Shown here one piece after another: positions 33,090 through 43,977 of a DNA stretch of 64,000 nt; the stretch's first letter is position 1, and each line of letters starts with the position of its first letter. The stretch comes from Methylobacterium sp. J-030 (lineage in GTDB: Bacteria; Pseudomonadota; Alphaproteobacteria; Rhizobiales; Beijerinckiaceae): contig NZ_JAKSYM010000410.1 in NCBI RefSeq assembly GCF_022829545.1, positions 101,699 to 165,698 on the forward strand, given 5' to 3'. Position numbers and translations under genes: made by a program. The notes beneath the pieces were generated by a model, which did not search any database, was not told the DNA's origin, and was given only the letters and a program-made list of their open reading frames with translations.

Positions 33090-33989
33090 ATGAGCCTCAC
33101 CCTACCGAGATGGGTCGATGCCCCCGCCCGCGTGCTGATGTCGGCCCTGTTCCTGCTCTCAGGCATCGGCAAGCTCACCGCCGTGTCGGCCACACAGGGC
33201 TACATGGCAGCCTACGGCGTTCCGGCCGTGCTGCTCTGGCCGGCGGCCGCGTTCGAGATCGGCTCCGGCGCGCTGCTGGGGCTCGGCCTCTGGACGCGTC
33301 CGCTCGGCGTGCTGCTGGCCGGCTGGTGCCTGCTGACGGCGGCCATCTTCCACACGGCGTTCGCCGACCAGAACCAGCTGATCAACTTCCTGAAGAACCT
33401 CACGATGGCCGGCGGCTTCCTGCTGCTCGCCCGCGCCGGCGCCACCGGCCTCAGTCTCGATGGCCGCCGGGTCGGCAGCAGCATGCCCGGCGCGGAATGT
33501 CCGTTTGACCGCGAGGAGAACGTGATGAACGCCCTGACGCCGACCGAGACCGTCCTCGCCGTCCTGAACAATGCGACCGACCCGGCCACCATCGCCGCGC
33601 TGGTCGAGCCGGACGCCACCTACGTCTCGCTGAACTACGACAATCCAGAGCTGAGGAGGATCATGCCCTGGTGCGGCACGCATGCGGGCTCGCAATCCAT
33701 CCTGGCCACGTTCGTGGACGTGAATCGGCACTGGGAGATCCCGGCCTTCGACGTTCTGGAGGCGTTCGGCAGCGACGAGCGGGTCGCCGTGTTCGCGCGC
33801 TGCACCTTTCGCTCACGTGTCATGGAGAAGCGGATCACGTCACCGGTCGCCGTCCTCGCCAGGGTGAGGGATGGCAAAGTCACACACATGCAGTTCATGG
33901 AGGACACGTTCGGTACGGCCTCGACGTTCAGAAGCGGGGGCTCCTGGACCTTCCGGGCCGAACCAGAAGGAACGGAGGTGACGATCTAA
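33090..33989 (+). CDS. DoxX membrane domain fused to an NTF2-like domain
   Basis: A single 299-residue frame. Residues about 1-130 are a four-helix DoxX protein (VLMSALFLLSGIGKL, then FEIGSGALLGLGLWTRPLGVL). Residues from about 146 (MNALTPTETVLAVLNNATDP) form a SnoaL-type domain ending FRSGGSWTFRAEPEG. The linker holds GAGGAG and an in-frame ATG at 33525, exactly where a separate SnoaL gene would start. Thus either two former genes have fused by loss of the DoxX stop, or both a fusion and a free SnoaL protein are made. A GTG at 33081 is an alternative start. DoxX proteins are linked to redox or organic-peroxide responses. Confidence 0.8.
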   Translation: MSLTLPRWVDAPARVLMSALFLLSGIGKLTAVSATQGYMAAYGVPAVLLWPAAAFEIGSGALLGLGLWTRPLGVLLAGWCLLTAAIFHTAFADQNQLINFLKNLTMAGGFLLLARAGATGLSLDGRRVGSSMPGAECPFDREENVMNALTPTETVLAVLNNATDPATIAALVEPDATYVSLNYDNPELRRIMPWCGTHAGSQSILATFVDVNRHWEIPAFDVLEAFGSDERVAVFARCTFRSRVMEKRITSPVAVLARVRDGKVTHMQFMEDTFGTASTFRSGGSWTFRAEPEGTEVTI

Positions 33990-34068
33990 ACCGAGGCGGT
34001 GCCGCGACGCATGAGGTGGTGTAGGAGGGCATGACGACCCCGGCGGCAACGGTGTCGCATCCTCTCGT

Positions 34069-35958
34069 GTGTGGGTCGCGATTCATGCGCGCAAGCCGGT
34101 CGTGATAAGATCCCGCCGCGTCTGGTGCCTGGCGGCCCTCGCTGTCCTGTGCGCGTTCCCGACCGCACCACGTGCGCAGACGCTCCAGCTCGGCTTCGGC
34201 GGCCTCGCCCTCGGCCGCGACCTGGACGAGCACCTCCGCGCGATCCGCGATAGAACAGGCGATCTGGTCGCGGCTGCTGCCGGGGTCCCCGCAGCGACCA
34301 GCCAGGCCGCCTCGACGCTCGTTGCAGGCGAGCGGACGAGCCCGATTGGCTTGGCTGCGCGCCTCCTCATGCTATGGTTCGGAGGGTGGCTCGCTGAGCG
34401 CCTGTTCTTCCGCTGGTCCGCGACGTGGATGCGCCGGATCGCCGACAGCCCGCTGGCCACCGTGCGACAGCGGGCCGTCGCCCAGGCCCAGCGCCTGCTG
34501 TTCGCCCAATGCTTGGTCCTGAGCTTCGCGGCGGGTGCCTGCCTCGCCTACCTCGCTGCGGCACCCCCGGCCGCCGCCGGCGTCATGGCGCTGGACGTGC
34601 TGCTCGCCATCGTCGCCGTGCGCACCGCGCGCGTGCTCGGCCGCTTCCTGCTCGCCCCCGGCGGCCCGCGGCTGCGTCTCGTCGCCCTGCCGACGGACGC
34701 GGCCTGGCGCGCGCAGCACGGGGTCACGGTCGTGGCTCTCACCCTGGCGGCGGGGCTCTTGTGGTCGGCGCTGCTGCGGCTGGCTGGCGCCGGAGCGGCC
34801 GTCGCCGACGCGGCCACGAGCCTGGGTCTGCTGCTCGCTGCCATCCTGATACCGGCGGTCGTCTGCGCAATCGTCCTGGTGCGGCGCGGAGCGGACAGAC
34901 ATCCGCCGCGCCCGGCGATCGTGGCGCTGGCCCTCGTCCCCATCACCGCGTGGCTGCTGGCCCAGGCCGGCCTCTCCGCCGTGGCGTGGGCTGCGCTGGT
35001 GCTGGGCCTCGCGCCGGCGCTGGCGTTGGCGCTGGGCGACGCGGCGCGCACGATCGCGTTCGGTCCGAACCGCTTGGGAGCGCTGACACGCGAGGAACGC
35101 ATCGTCGCCCACGCCGCCCGCAACGTCGCGTTGATCGCGGGACTGCTGCTGGTGGTCCGGGGCGCGCCTGGGTCCGAGGAAGGCTTAGGCGCAGCCGCTA
35201 CGACCCAGATCGTGTTCGCCCTGCTGATCCTACTGGGCGCCGACCTTGCCTGGCAGATCGTCCGCAGCTTGATCGACCGTGGTCTCGCCCGGGCGGACGG
35301 CGACTCGCGCACGGATCGCCTCGCCACGGTCCTGCCCGCCCTGCGCACGGTGGTGCTCGTCGCACTCGCGGTCACGGCGACCCTGAGCATCGCCTCGACC
35401 TTCGGCCTGCAGATCGGCCCGCTGCTCGCCGGGGCTGGCGTGGTCGGCCTGACGATCGGCTTCGGGGCGCAGGCGCTGGTGCGCGACGTGATCGCGGGCT
35501 TCTTCCTGCTGCTCGACGACGCGTTCCGAGTCGGCGAGACGATCGAGAGCGGCGGCCTGCAGGGTCGAGTCGAGGCGTTCTCGCTGCGCTCGGTCCGGCT
35601 GCGCGACGACAGCGGGCACATGCACACGGTGGCCTTCGGCGAGCTGAAGGCGGTGACGAACTTCTCGCGCGACTGGGCGGGGCTGGAGGTGCCGATCTAT
35701 GTGCCGCACGGCGTGCCGTACGAAGCCGCAGCTGGCGTGATCACGGCGGCCATCGCGGCGGTGGAAGCCGACGAGGCGCTCGCTACCCTGCTCACCGCGC
35801 CGCCCGCGTTTCTGGGTGCGACGGCCCTGTCCGAGGCATCCGTGAGGATGGCCGTGCTGGTCCGGACGGTGCCCGGCAGCCAGGGGCGGGTGCGATCGGA
35901 CCTGCTGCGCCATGTCCTGTCCGGCATGGCCGGAGCAGGCATCCAGCTGAGTAGCTGA
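34069..35958 (+). CDS. MscS-family mechanosensitive channel protein
   Basis: 629 residues: signal-like N-terminus (VWCLAALAVLCAFPTAPRAQT), an extended membrane region with about ten hydrophobic segments, and the MscS core GAGVVGLTIGFGAQALVRDV followed by the beta domain FRVGETIESGGLQGRVEAFSLRS. This is the larger YbdG/YbiO-like architecture used against osmotic downshock. The GTG start lacks a clear ribosome-binding site, so the start is provisional. Confidence 0.9.
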   Translation: MWVAIHARKPVVIRSRRVWCLAALAVLCAFPTAPRAQTLQLGFGGLALGRDLDEHLRAIRDRTGDLVAAAAGVPAATSQAASTLVAGERTSPIGLAARLLMLWFGGWLAERLFFRWSATWMRRIADSPLATVRQRAVAQAQRLLFAQCLVLSFAAGACLAYLAAAPPAAAGVMALDVLLAIVAVRTARVLGRFLLAPGGPRLRLVALPTDAAWRAQHGVTVVALTLAAGLLWSALLRLAGAGAAVADAATSLGLLLAAILIPAVVCAIVLVRRGADRHPPRPAIVALALVPITAWLLAQAGLSAVAWAALVLGLAPALALALGDAARTIAFGPNRLGALTREERIVAHAARNVALIAGLLLVVRGAPGSEEGLGAAATTQIVFALLILLGADLAWQIVRSLIDRGLARADGDSRTDRLATVLPALRTVVLVALAVTATLSIASTFGLQIGPLLAGAGVVGLTIGFGAQALVRDVIAGFFLLLDDAFRVGETIESGGLQGRVEAFSLRSVRLRDDSGHMHTVAFGELKAVTNFSRDWAGLEVPIYVPHGVPYEAAAGVITAAIAAVEADEALATLLTAPPAFLGATALSEASVRMAVLVRTVPGSQGRVRSDLLRHVLSGMAGAGIQLSS

Positions 35959-36479
35959 CCGGTCGAACACCGCGAATGGCGCGCACGATAACGGACGGGT
36001 GCCTCAAACCGATGGCTTGGGCGACCGTATCCGCCTCAGCGCGGGATCAATCAGAAGCAGTCATTCGGCTTTCGGCCAGACTACGCCGAGCCGGATTGCG
36101 AATGCGTGCAAAACCGGTCGTTCAGCTGTGCGCCCATTTCAGTCATCGAAGCTGAATGATCTCGTTCCTCTGAGCGGACATTCATCCATCATCCAAGCCG
36201 GCGGGTCGTCTCGGCGGATTGTCAGCCGAAGTTCTTTGGGGCAGCGCAATCCGCTGACGTGAAGGCGGCGTGCCGGCCGCCTTCGCACAGGTGCTGGGTT
36301 GCGCCATCGGAATGGGGGCGCCCGGCGGAACCGCGGATGCAGACGTTGCATCCGGGCGCAAGAAGCATCACACACGCGACAGATCCTCGGACCGTTCGGT
36401 GCGCCGCCCTTGCGGGACATGCGCCGAAGAGTCGGCAGTTCGGCGCCGTCCGTGATCATCCAGACAATAGGAATCCGTG
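35959..36479. other. Intergenic region upstream of adh, holding a decayed repeat
   Basis: About 520 bases without a convincing gene. It holds the 71-nt repeat at 36066-36136, and a stretch (AGCGGACATTCATCC) of the sort seen in degenerate alphaproteobacterial spacer repeats. The promoter of the glutathione-dependent dehydrogenase must lie in the right part; I cannot point to a definite -35/-10 pair. Confidence 0.5.
36066..36136 (+). repeat. 71-nt dispersed intergenic repeat, copy 1
   Basis: Aligns without gaps to 53581-53651 with 53 of 71 bases identical by my count. The best-conserved part is the first 20 bases (19 of 20, around GGCCAGACTACG); the last 25 are also well conserved (ACCGG..CGTTC, GCGCCCA). 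Both copies are in non-coding DNA and in the same orientation. Confidence 0.55.
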
Positions 36480-37616
<1,137 letters not shown>

Positions 37617-37829
37617 GAAGGATGGGCGCGGATCTTTTCCTCTGGGTCTGAGGATCCGTATCCCATCCGGCTGTTCCCCGCGCGAGGGACGCCCGCATCC
37701 TGCCCCGAGCCCATGCGGGAGACTGGCGCGCGGCGCGCGATCCAAACGTCGCTGGGCCCAGTCAAAATCCGTCACCCACCATCCAGCCCCGCGCGGGGCT
37801 TTCGCCTCCCGAGTAGGAGAACAAAGCTG

Positions 37830-38663
37830 ATGGAAACCATCTCGAAGGCCCGCGCCCATGGCGGCACGCAGGGTGTCTACAAGCACGATGCGCAGACCAC
37901 GGGATGCGCGATGACGTTCGCGGTGTTCGTACCGCCCCAAGCCGAGAACGGCCCGGTCCCGGTGCTGTGGTACCTGTCGGGCCTCACCTGCACGCACGCC
38001 AACGTCATGGACAAGGGCGAGTACCGGGCCGCAGCCGCCGAGCAGGGCGTGATGATCGTGGCCCCCGATACCAGCCCGCGCGGCTCCGGCATCCCCGACG
38101 AGGACGGCAATTGGCAGTTCGGCTCCGGTGCCGGCTTCTACCTGGACGCCACGCAGGCGCCCTATGACACGAATTACCGGATGTGGAGCTACGTCACGGA
38201 AGAGCTGCCTGCGCTCATCGCGAAGGAATTCCCCGCCGATATGACCCGTCAGGGCATCTTTGGGCATTCCATGGGCGGACACGGGGCGCTCACCATCGCG
38301 CTGACCTACCCGGAGCGCTTCAAGTCCTGCTCCGCATTCGCGCCGATCGCCCAGCCCTCCACGGCCGGCTGGTCGAAGCCGGCCTTCGAAAAGTATCTCG
38401 GTTCCGACCCGGTCGCCTGGCGCGCCCACGACGCCACCGCGCTGATCGAGGACGGCAAGCGCTTCCCCGAGTTCCTGGTGGATCAGGGCACCGCCGACAG
38501 CTTCCTTCAGGACGGCCTGCGCCCCTGGCTGCTGGAAGATGCCTGCGAGAAGGCCGGTATCGCCCTGACGCTCAATATGCGCGAGGGTTACGATCATTCC
38601 TACTTCTTCATCTCGACCTTCATGGCCAACCATATCGCCTGGGCTGCCGCGCGCCTCAAGTGA
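37830..38663 (+). CDS. fghA: S-formylglutathione hydrolase
   Basis: 277-residue esterase-D-type alpha/beta hydrolase. Nucleophile elbow GHSMGGHGAL (Ser about 148), catalytic Asp in LVDQGTADSFL and His in GYDHSYFF are all present. It hydrolyses S-formylglutathione to formate and glutathione, finishing glutathione-linked formaldehyde detoxification with the upstream dehydrogenase. AGGAG lies ten bases before the ATG at 37830. Confidence 0.95.
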   Translation: METISKARAHGGTQGVYKHDAQTTGCAMTFAVFVPPQAENGPVPVLWYLSGLTCTHANVMDKGEYRAAAAEQGVMIVAPDTSPRGSGIPDEDGNWQFGSGAGFYLDATQAPYDTNYRMWSYVTEELPALIAKEFPADMTRQGIFGHSMGGHGALTIALTYPERFKSCSAFAPIAQPSTAGWSKPAFEKYLGSDPVAWRAHDATALIEDGKRFPEFLVDQGTADSFLQDGLRPWLLEDACEKAGIALTLNMREGYDHSYFFISTFMANHIAWAAARLK

Positions 38664-38814
38664 TGTGACCGGCCCCTCAAAGCAGTCGGGACGCGATGCT
38701 TCCCGACATCGAGAGCGATACGCCGTCCAAGTCGCTTGCGGATGGGGGCGAACCAGTCATCCTCCGCTCGTGAAGGCCGTCAATCTGTCTCAGGCGTGCT
38801 GACGGCGGACAAGC

Positions 38815-39036
38815 ATGGGCGCCGTCGCCTCCCTGACCCAGGCCGGCGTTGGCGTCAGCCTCCTTCCCGTCCAAGGCTACCGGTCGAAGATCACGTCGGG
38901 CGCCCTCCGGGTTCTGGAGACCTGTCCGGAGGGCCCGCTGGTGGAGGTCTACGCGGCGGACGCCGCGACATCGATCCCGAGCCTGCTCACGGAACTCGCC
39001 GCGGCGTCCAGTACCTTCGCGGACCCGCCCGGGTAG
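38815..39036 (+). pseudogene. LysR-family regulator, C-terminal remnant
   Basis: 73 residues: MGAVASLTQAGVGVSLLPVQ, then SGALRVLETCPEGPLVEVYA and IPSLLTELAAAS, corresponding to the last quarter of a LysR effector domain. No DNA-binding domain exists upstream, where the fgh gene ends 150 bases earlier. A degraded regulator fragment. Confidence 0.7.
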
Positions 39037-39082
39037 AACCGATCGGAACGGGGTGGATCGGCACCGTCTCCGTCACCGCGTC

Positions 39083-40531
39083 TCAGGAGGCCGCCGGCAC
39101 ATCCCGTAGGCCGAGCGACGCCGTCTCCGCGCGGACCAGCGTGAGCGTGCTGACCATCGCCCGGCTCGCCTTGCCGGTCGCACCCGCCGGCAGGGTGTCG
39201 CTGAAGACGATCACGTCCGGCACCTTGTAGCGCTCGAGATGGGCCGACGCCCAGCGCCGGAGCTCGTCCGCCGAGAGCGCGAGGCCGGGCCTCAGCACGA
39301 CGACCGCGTGGATCGCCTCGCCGAGGCGCGCGTCCGGCACGCCGGCGCACAGCGCCGCCGCGATGTCCGGGTGCGTGCACAGGGCATTCTCGATCTCCAG
39401 CGGCGCGATCTTGTTGCCGCCGCGGGCGATGATCTCCTTCGAGCGACCGACGAGCTCGACCTGTCCGTCCGGGCGCAGGCGCGCGAGATCCCCCGTCCGG
39501 AAATGGTCCGCCTCCAGGGCGAGGCGGGTCAGCTCGGCGCCGTCGAGGTAGCCCAGCATGCCGCAGGGGGTGCGGATCCGCAGCTCGCCGGTCTCACCCG
39601 GAGGGGCGGGCGCGCCGTCGTCCCGGACGATGAGGAAGGAGACGCCCTCGGTCGGCACGCCGATCGACCCGGCCTCCGCGGCATCCCGCGGCCGGTGGCA
39701 GAAATCGCAGGATCCGGTTTCGGTCGAGCCGTAGAGGTCGACGAGTTCGGCCGCGGGCCATCCGCCGCAGACCGTCCGGGCCAGGGGAGGGGTGAGCGCC
39801 TCGCCGCCGGTCAGCACCGCCCGCAGACGGGGGGCCGACGGGGCGCCGTCGGCCAGCAGGGCCCGCAGCATGGTGGGGACCGCGGCCAGCACCGTCGCCT
39901 CCGCGTCGAGCAGGCCGGCGAGCGCCGCCGGAGTGAATTTCTGCACGAGGACGAGGGTTGCCCCGGCGCGGATCGCCAGCAGGCTCGCCCAGATCCCGAA
40001 GATGAAGGTCAGCTGGAGCGGGACCACGACGACGTCGTCGGGGCAGAAGCCGAGCAGCCGGTCGAGGATCGCGAGTTTGCGCGCCAGGGCGTCGTGCCCG
40101 AGCACCACGCCCTTGGGCGCGCCGGTACTGCCCGAGGTGAAGACCACGAGGGCCGCCCCCTCAAGGAGGGGCCGCTCCGGCGGCGGCGCCTCCGCGATCC
40201 CGTCGAGGGCGAGCCCGTCGATCCGGAAGCGGGCGCGCGTCGCCTGCTCGATCGCCCCGCGGGTGAGCGGTGCGGCGGCCCGATGCACGGGCACCGCGAC
40301 GGCGCCCGCCCGCCACAGGCCGAGCAACGTCCCGAGATCGAGGGCCCGGTTGCCGATGGCCACGTGCACGGGCTCGTGCGGGCGCACGCCGGCCTCGCGC
40401 AGCAGGCCCGCGACCAGATCCGCGTGCGCGTCGAGTTCGTGTCCCGACAGCCCGGGCCCGGAACTCTCGTCCACCCGGCTGCCCGGGCGCGCGAACCCCG
40501 TCCGCAGGATCTCCGCCAGCGCCCCGGTCAC
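39083..40531 (-). CDS. AMP-forming acyl-CoA ligase
   Basis: 482 residues from a GTG at 40531 that overlaps the stop of the preceding hydratase. Motifs: VVFTSGSTGAPKGVVLGH (ATP loop), LYGSTETG, HFRTGDLARLRPDGQVELVG, and the catalytic Lys in the last domain (GATGKASRAM). The N-terminal domain is shorter than usual, so small aromatic or short-chain carboxylates are plausible. It is the last gene of a four-gene reverse-strand operon with the hydratase, MFS carrier and binding protein. Confidence 0.9.
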   Translation of the reverse strand: MTGALAEILRTGFARPGSRVDESSGPGLSGHELDAHADLVAGLLREAGVRPHEPVHVAIGNRALDLGTLLGLWRAGAVAVPVHRAAAPLTRGAIEQATRARFRIDGLALDGIAEAPPPERPLLEGAALVVFTSGSTGAPKGVVLGHDALARKLAILDRLLGFCPDDVVVVPLQLTFIFGIWASLLAIRAGATLVLVQKFTPAALAGLLDAEATVLAAVPTMLRALLADGAPSAPRLRAVLTGGEALTPPLARTVCGGWPAAELVDLYGSTETGSCDFCHRPRDAAEAGSIGVPTEGVSFLIVRDDGAPAPPGETGELRIRTPCGMLGYLDGAELTRLALEADHFRTGDLARLRPDGQVELVGRSKEIIARGGNKIAPLEIENALCTHPDIAAALCAGVPDARLGEAIHAVVVLRPGLALSADELRRWASAHLERYKVPDVIVFSDTLPAGATGKASRAMVSTLTLVRAETASLGLRDVPAAS

Positions 40532-41349
40532 GATCCGGCTCCCGGGAAGCGGCTGTCGCGCCAAGCCAGCGCCGCCTTCAGGCCCTGCGCGCGGGCGATG
40601 TCCATGAAGGCCCGCTTGTCCGGCGAGCCCTCGCCCTCGATCAGCAGGTCGATGTCGAGGGCCGTCTCCAGGGCCTCCAGCATGCCGCGCGCCTCGATCG
40701 ACCGGTTGATGGCCCGCTTCGTCTCCTTGACGAGATTCGGGTCGATCGCCGCGATGTGCCGGGCGAGGTGCAGCGCGCGCGCATCGAGGTCGGCACTCGG
40801 CACGACCCGATTGACCATGCCGATCTCGTAGGCGCGCTGCGCCGGGATGCGGTCCTCGCCCGTGAGGATGATCTCCTTGGCGATCTTCGGGCCGACGATC
40901 CAGGGCAGGATCATCACGACGATGCCGGCCCCGAATTTCAGCTCCGGCTCGCCGAAGAAGGCATCCTCGGCCGCTAGGGTGACGTCGCAGGCCAGTGCCA
41001 GTTCGCAGGCGCCGGCGAGGCAGGGGCCGCGCACCGCCGCGATGGTCGGCTTCGGGCAGTGCCAGAAGCGCATCGGCACGTCGAAATCCTTGCGCAGGAT
41101 CGGGCGCCACTGGCTCACGCCTTCCGGACGCAACGCCATCTGGTCCTTCAGGTCGAAGCCCGACGAGAAGGCCGTGCCGGCCCCGCGAACGATCACGGCG
41201 CGCACATCGGTGTCGGCCTCGGCCGCGTCCATCGCCCGCGCGAGCTCGTCGAGCATGGTCGCGCTGATCGCGTTGGTCCGCTCCGGGCGGTTGAGGGTGA
41301 TCCGCGCGACGGATGCCAGCGTCTCGTAGGTGATCGTCGTGAAGGCCAC
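40528..41349 (-). CDS. Enoyl-CoA hydratase/isomerase-family protein
   Basis: 273-residue crotonase-fold protein from a GTG with GAGGAG 11 bases upstream. Oxyanion-hole segments FSSGFDLK and GPCLAGACELALACDV are recognisable, and a Glu lies in the FGEPELKFG block where crotonases keep a catalytic acid. The C-terminal helices are complete. It likely acts on the CoA ester formed by the adjoining ligase (4-base overlap). Confidence 0.9.
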   Translation of the reverse strand: MAFTTITYETLASVARITLNRPERTNAISATMLDELARAMDAAEADTDVRAVIVRGAGTAFSSGFDLKDQMALRPEGVSQWRPILRKDFDVPMRFWHCPKPTIAAVRGPCLAGACELALACDVTLAAEDAFFGEPELKFGAGIVVMILPWIVGPKIAKEIILTGEDRIPAQRAYEIGMVNRVVPSADLDARALHLARHIAAIDPNLVKETKRAINRSIEARGMLEALETALDIDLLIEGEGSPDKRAFMDIARAQGLKAALAWRDSRFPGAGS

Positions 41350-41369
41350 GGGCGGCTTTCTCCTCGCTG

Positions 41370-42608
41370 TCACTTGCGTCCTCCGGCCAGTCGCTTGGCC
41401 TCGGGCAGGCGCCGCAGCCGCAGCATCGAGGCGAATCCCAGGAATGGCCCGATGGCGAGCAGCGCGAAGGCGAAGCGCCAGCCGAGATACGTCCCCGCGA
41501 AGGCGATGAGCTGGATGCTGACGAGCGTCAGCAGGAAGCCCATGCAGGTCTGCACGGTCAGCATCGTCCCGATCAACCGGCGGTCGCTGAGCTCGCTCAC
41601 CGCCGCGGAGAACTGGGCCGAATCCGCGATCACCGCGACGCCCCAGAGCAAGCCCACCGACAGCACCGCCCAGGCGGGTCCACCGAACAGGAAGCCCACC
41701 GCGATGGCGCAGCAGCCGCTGGCGAGCATCGACGCGCCGGTGACCAGGGTGCGCCCGAACCGGTCCGCGGCCCAGCCGCCCACCAGGGCACCGAACGCGC
41801 CCGCGGCGACCACCGCGAAGGCGGCCAGTTCCGGCGGGAACGGCGGGGCGTTGCCGTAGCGCTCCCGGAAGCTCGCCGCCATAAAGGCGCCGATCCAGGC
41901 CCACATGGCGTAGAGTTCCCACATGTGGCCCAGATAGCCGAGATTGGCCAAGCGCACGCCTCGGTTGCGCCACGCCTCGAGGGCGTTCTCCAGGCGGAGG
42001 GGAGGGGCCTCCGACCGGATCGGCCCGAGCTCCACGAAGCGGATCAGGGCCGCCGACAGGAGCGCGCCCAGCGCCGCACCGAGCACCGGCAGGTGCCAGT
42101 CGAGCTGGCCGAAGGCCGCGACGAGGTGGGGCAGCGCCGAGCCGAGGGTGAGCGCGCCCACGAGCAGGCCGATCAGCAGCCCAAGGTCCCCCACCGCCCA
42201 GGTGGCGGCGATCTTCATACCGACCGGGTAGACCCCGGCCATGCAGGCTCCGGTCATGAAGCGCAGCAGCGGCACGATCGGCGAGGTCGGCGCGAAGGCC
42301 AGCATCAGGAGGTTGGCGAGGCCGGCGGTGACGGCGCAACCGCAAAACAGCCGGCGTAGGTCGAACCGATCGGCCAACCCCAGCAACGCGCTGACCAGGG
42401 TTCCGGCGACGAAGCCGGCCTGCACGCTGTTGGTGAGCAGGGCCTCCTGGAACGGGCTCAGCGTCCAATGCGTGCGGATCGCGCCGATCGAGGCCGTGGT
42501 GGCGAACCACGTCGCCATCGCGGCAACCTCGCTCAGGAGCAGCAGTCCGATCGCCGCCCGCTTGGCGGCGACGGTCGCGCCGCGCGCGTCAGGAAAGGCC
42601 CGGTCCAT
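41370..42608 (-). CDS. MFS transporter
   Basis: 412 residues with about 12 hydrophobic segments; the helix 2-3 loop is LLGLADRFDLRRLF and a second copy GGWAADRFGRTLV lies between helices 8 and 9. Probably imports or exports the acid processed by the neighbouring ligase and hydratase. The stop lies 20 bases before the hydratase start, and its own start is six bases after the binding-protein stop, which indicates one operon. Confidence 0.87.
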   Translation of the reverse strand: MDRAFPDARGATVAAKRAAIGLLLLSEVAAMATWFATTASIGAIRTHWTLSPFQEALLTNSVQAGFVAGTLVSALLGLADRFDLRRLFCGCAVTAGLANLLMLAFAPTSPIVPLLRFMTGACMAGVYPVGMKIAATWAVGDLGLLIGLLVGALTLGSALPHLVAAFGQLDWHLPVLGAALGALLSAALIRFVELGPIRSEAPPLRLENALEAWRNRGVRLANLGYLGHMWELYAMWAWIGAFMAASFRERYGNAPPFPPELAAFAVVAAGAFGALVGGWAADRFGRTLVTGASMLASGCCAIAVGFLFGGPAWAVLSVGLLWGVAVIADSAQFSAAVSELSDRRLIGTMLTVQTCMGFLLTLVSIQLIAFAGTYLGWRFAFALLAIGPFLGFASMLRLRRLPEAKRLAGGRK

Positions 42609-42614
42609 GCCGCC

Positions 42615-43835
42615 TCACTTCGCGGCCGTGTGGGCCACGAGGGGGCAGCCGCCATCGGCCATGGGCCGGAACGCCTGGTCGCCCGGGATGGTGTCGAGCA
42701 GCTTGTAGGTGTCGTACGGCCCTTTGGATTCCGACGGGTCCTTGACCTGGAACAGGTAGAGGTCGTGGATGGTTCGTCCGTCCGCGCGGATCGAGCCGTG
42801 GCCGAACAGCGGGTCGTCGGTGGGCATCGCCTTCATCTGCGCCACGACATCGGCGCCGCGATGCGCCTTGTCCTTGTCGAGGGCGGCGATCGCCTTCATC
42901 CAGTGGAGCATCGCAGCATAGGTGCCCGCCTGGTTCATCGTCGGGTAACGCCCCCCGTTGCGCGCCGCGAACCGCTTCGCCCAGGTCCGCGTGCCGTCGT
43001 TGAGGTCCCAGTAGAACGCCTCGGTCAGGGTGAGGCCGTGGGCGACCTTCAGGCCGACCGAGTGGATGTCCGAGATGAAGGCGAGGAGCGCGACGAGCTT
43101 CTGGCCGCCGTCGGCGAGGCCGAATTCGGAGGCCTGCTTGATGGCGTTGATCGTGTCGCCACCGGAATTGGCGAGCGCGACGACCTGCGCCCCGCTTCCC
43201 TGGGCCTGGAGCAGGTAGGAGGAGAAATCGGTGCTCTGGAACGGAGCCAGGACGTGTCCGAGAGTCTTGCCGCCGGCCTTCGTCACGGCTTCGGTGGCGT
43301 CACGCTCCAGGGCGTGACCGAACGCGTAATCCGTCGTGAGGAAGTACCAGGATTTCCCGCCCTGCTTGATCACGGCGCGCGCCGTGCTGTTGCCGAGGGC
43401 CCAGGTGTCGTAGGTCCAGTGGACGTTCGTGCGGGTGCAGTTCTTTCCGGTCAGATCCGAGGAACCGGCGCTGGCGATCAGGAACGCCTTGTCCTTCTCG
43501 CTCGCGATGTTCGACACGGCCAGGGCCACCGACGAGGTCGGCACGTCCACGACCGCGTCGACGTGGTCGACGTCGAACCAGCGTCGCACGATGGCCGCGC
43601 CGATATCGGGCTTGTTCTGGTGATCGGCCGAGAGAACTTCGACGCGGAAGCCTTGAGCGTCCGGCTTGAAGTCTTCGACGGCCATGCGCGCGGCCTCGAC
43701 GGAGCCCGGCCCGGCGATGTCGGCGTAGAGGCCGGACTGATCGTTCAGCACGCCGATGCGGAAGGTCGGCAACGGGTCGGCCTGCGCGGCGGACAGGCCG
43801 CCGGCCAGCATTGCCAAGGCGAGTACAGCCTTCAT
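42615..43835 (-). CDS. Branched-chain-type ABC substrate-binding protein (LivJ-like)
   Basis: 406 residues with a signal peptide ending SAAQAD. The mature part has the Peripla_BP_6 pattern FRIGVLNDQSGLYADIAGPG and DIGAAIVRRWFDVDHVDAVVD. Such proteins bind amino acids or aromatic acids. GGAGGAACGACC precedes the ATG. No permease or ATPase of the Liv type is encoded here; it shares an operon with an MFS carrier instead, an unusual pairing that leaves the transport mechanism unclear. Confidence 0.88.
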   Translation of the reverse strand: MKAVLALAMLAGGLSAAQADPLPTFRIGVLNDQSGLYADIAGPGSVEAARMAVEDFKPDAQGFRVEVLSADHQNKPDIGAAIVRRWFDVDHVDAVVDVPTSSVALAVSNIASEKDKAFLIASAGSSDLTGKNCTRTNVHWTYDTWALGNSTARAVIKQGGKSWYFLTTDYAFGHALERDATEAVTKAGGKTLGHVLAPFQSTDFSSYLLQAQGSGAQVVALANSGGDTINAIKQASEFGLADGGQKLVALLAFISDIHSVGLKVAHGLTLTEAFYWDLNDGTRTWAKRFAARNGGRYPTMNQAGTYAAMLHWMKAIAALDKDKAHRGADVVAQMKAMPTDDPLFGHGSIRADGRTIHDLYLFQVKDPSESKGPYDTYKLLDTIPGDQAFRPMADGGCPLVAHTAAK

Positions 43836-43977
43836 GGTCGTTCCTCCAGTGTTGTGAACGGACTGTGCTTGTTGTTTTCAGTCCGACGGCCGTGCTGCGC
43901 TTGTCGCTACATCATCGCACCCAGGTCATCTTGCCCGCATCCCGTCCGCTCCGCCGATGAACGGCCGTGAGAACGCA

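Noticed and set aside
34031..34105. Short frame with GTAGGAGGGC before ATG ahead of the MscS gene
   Set aside because: Good ribosome-binding site but a 24-codon product in another frame with no identifiable role; could be a leader peptide, but nothing supports it.
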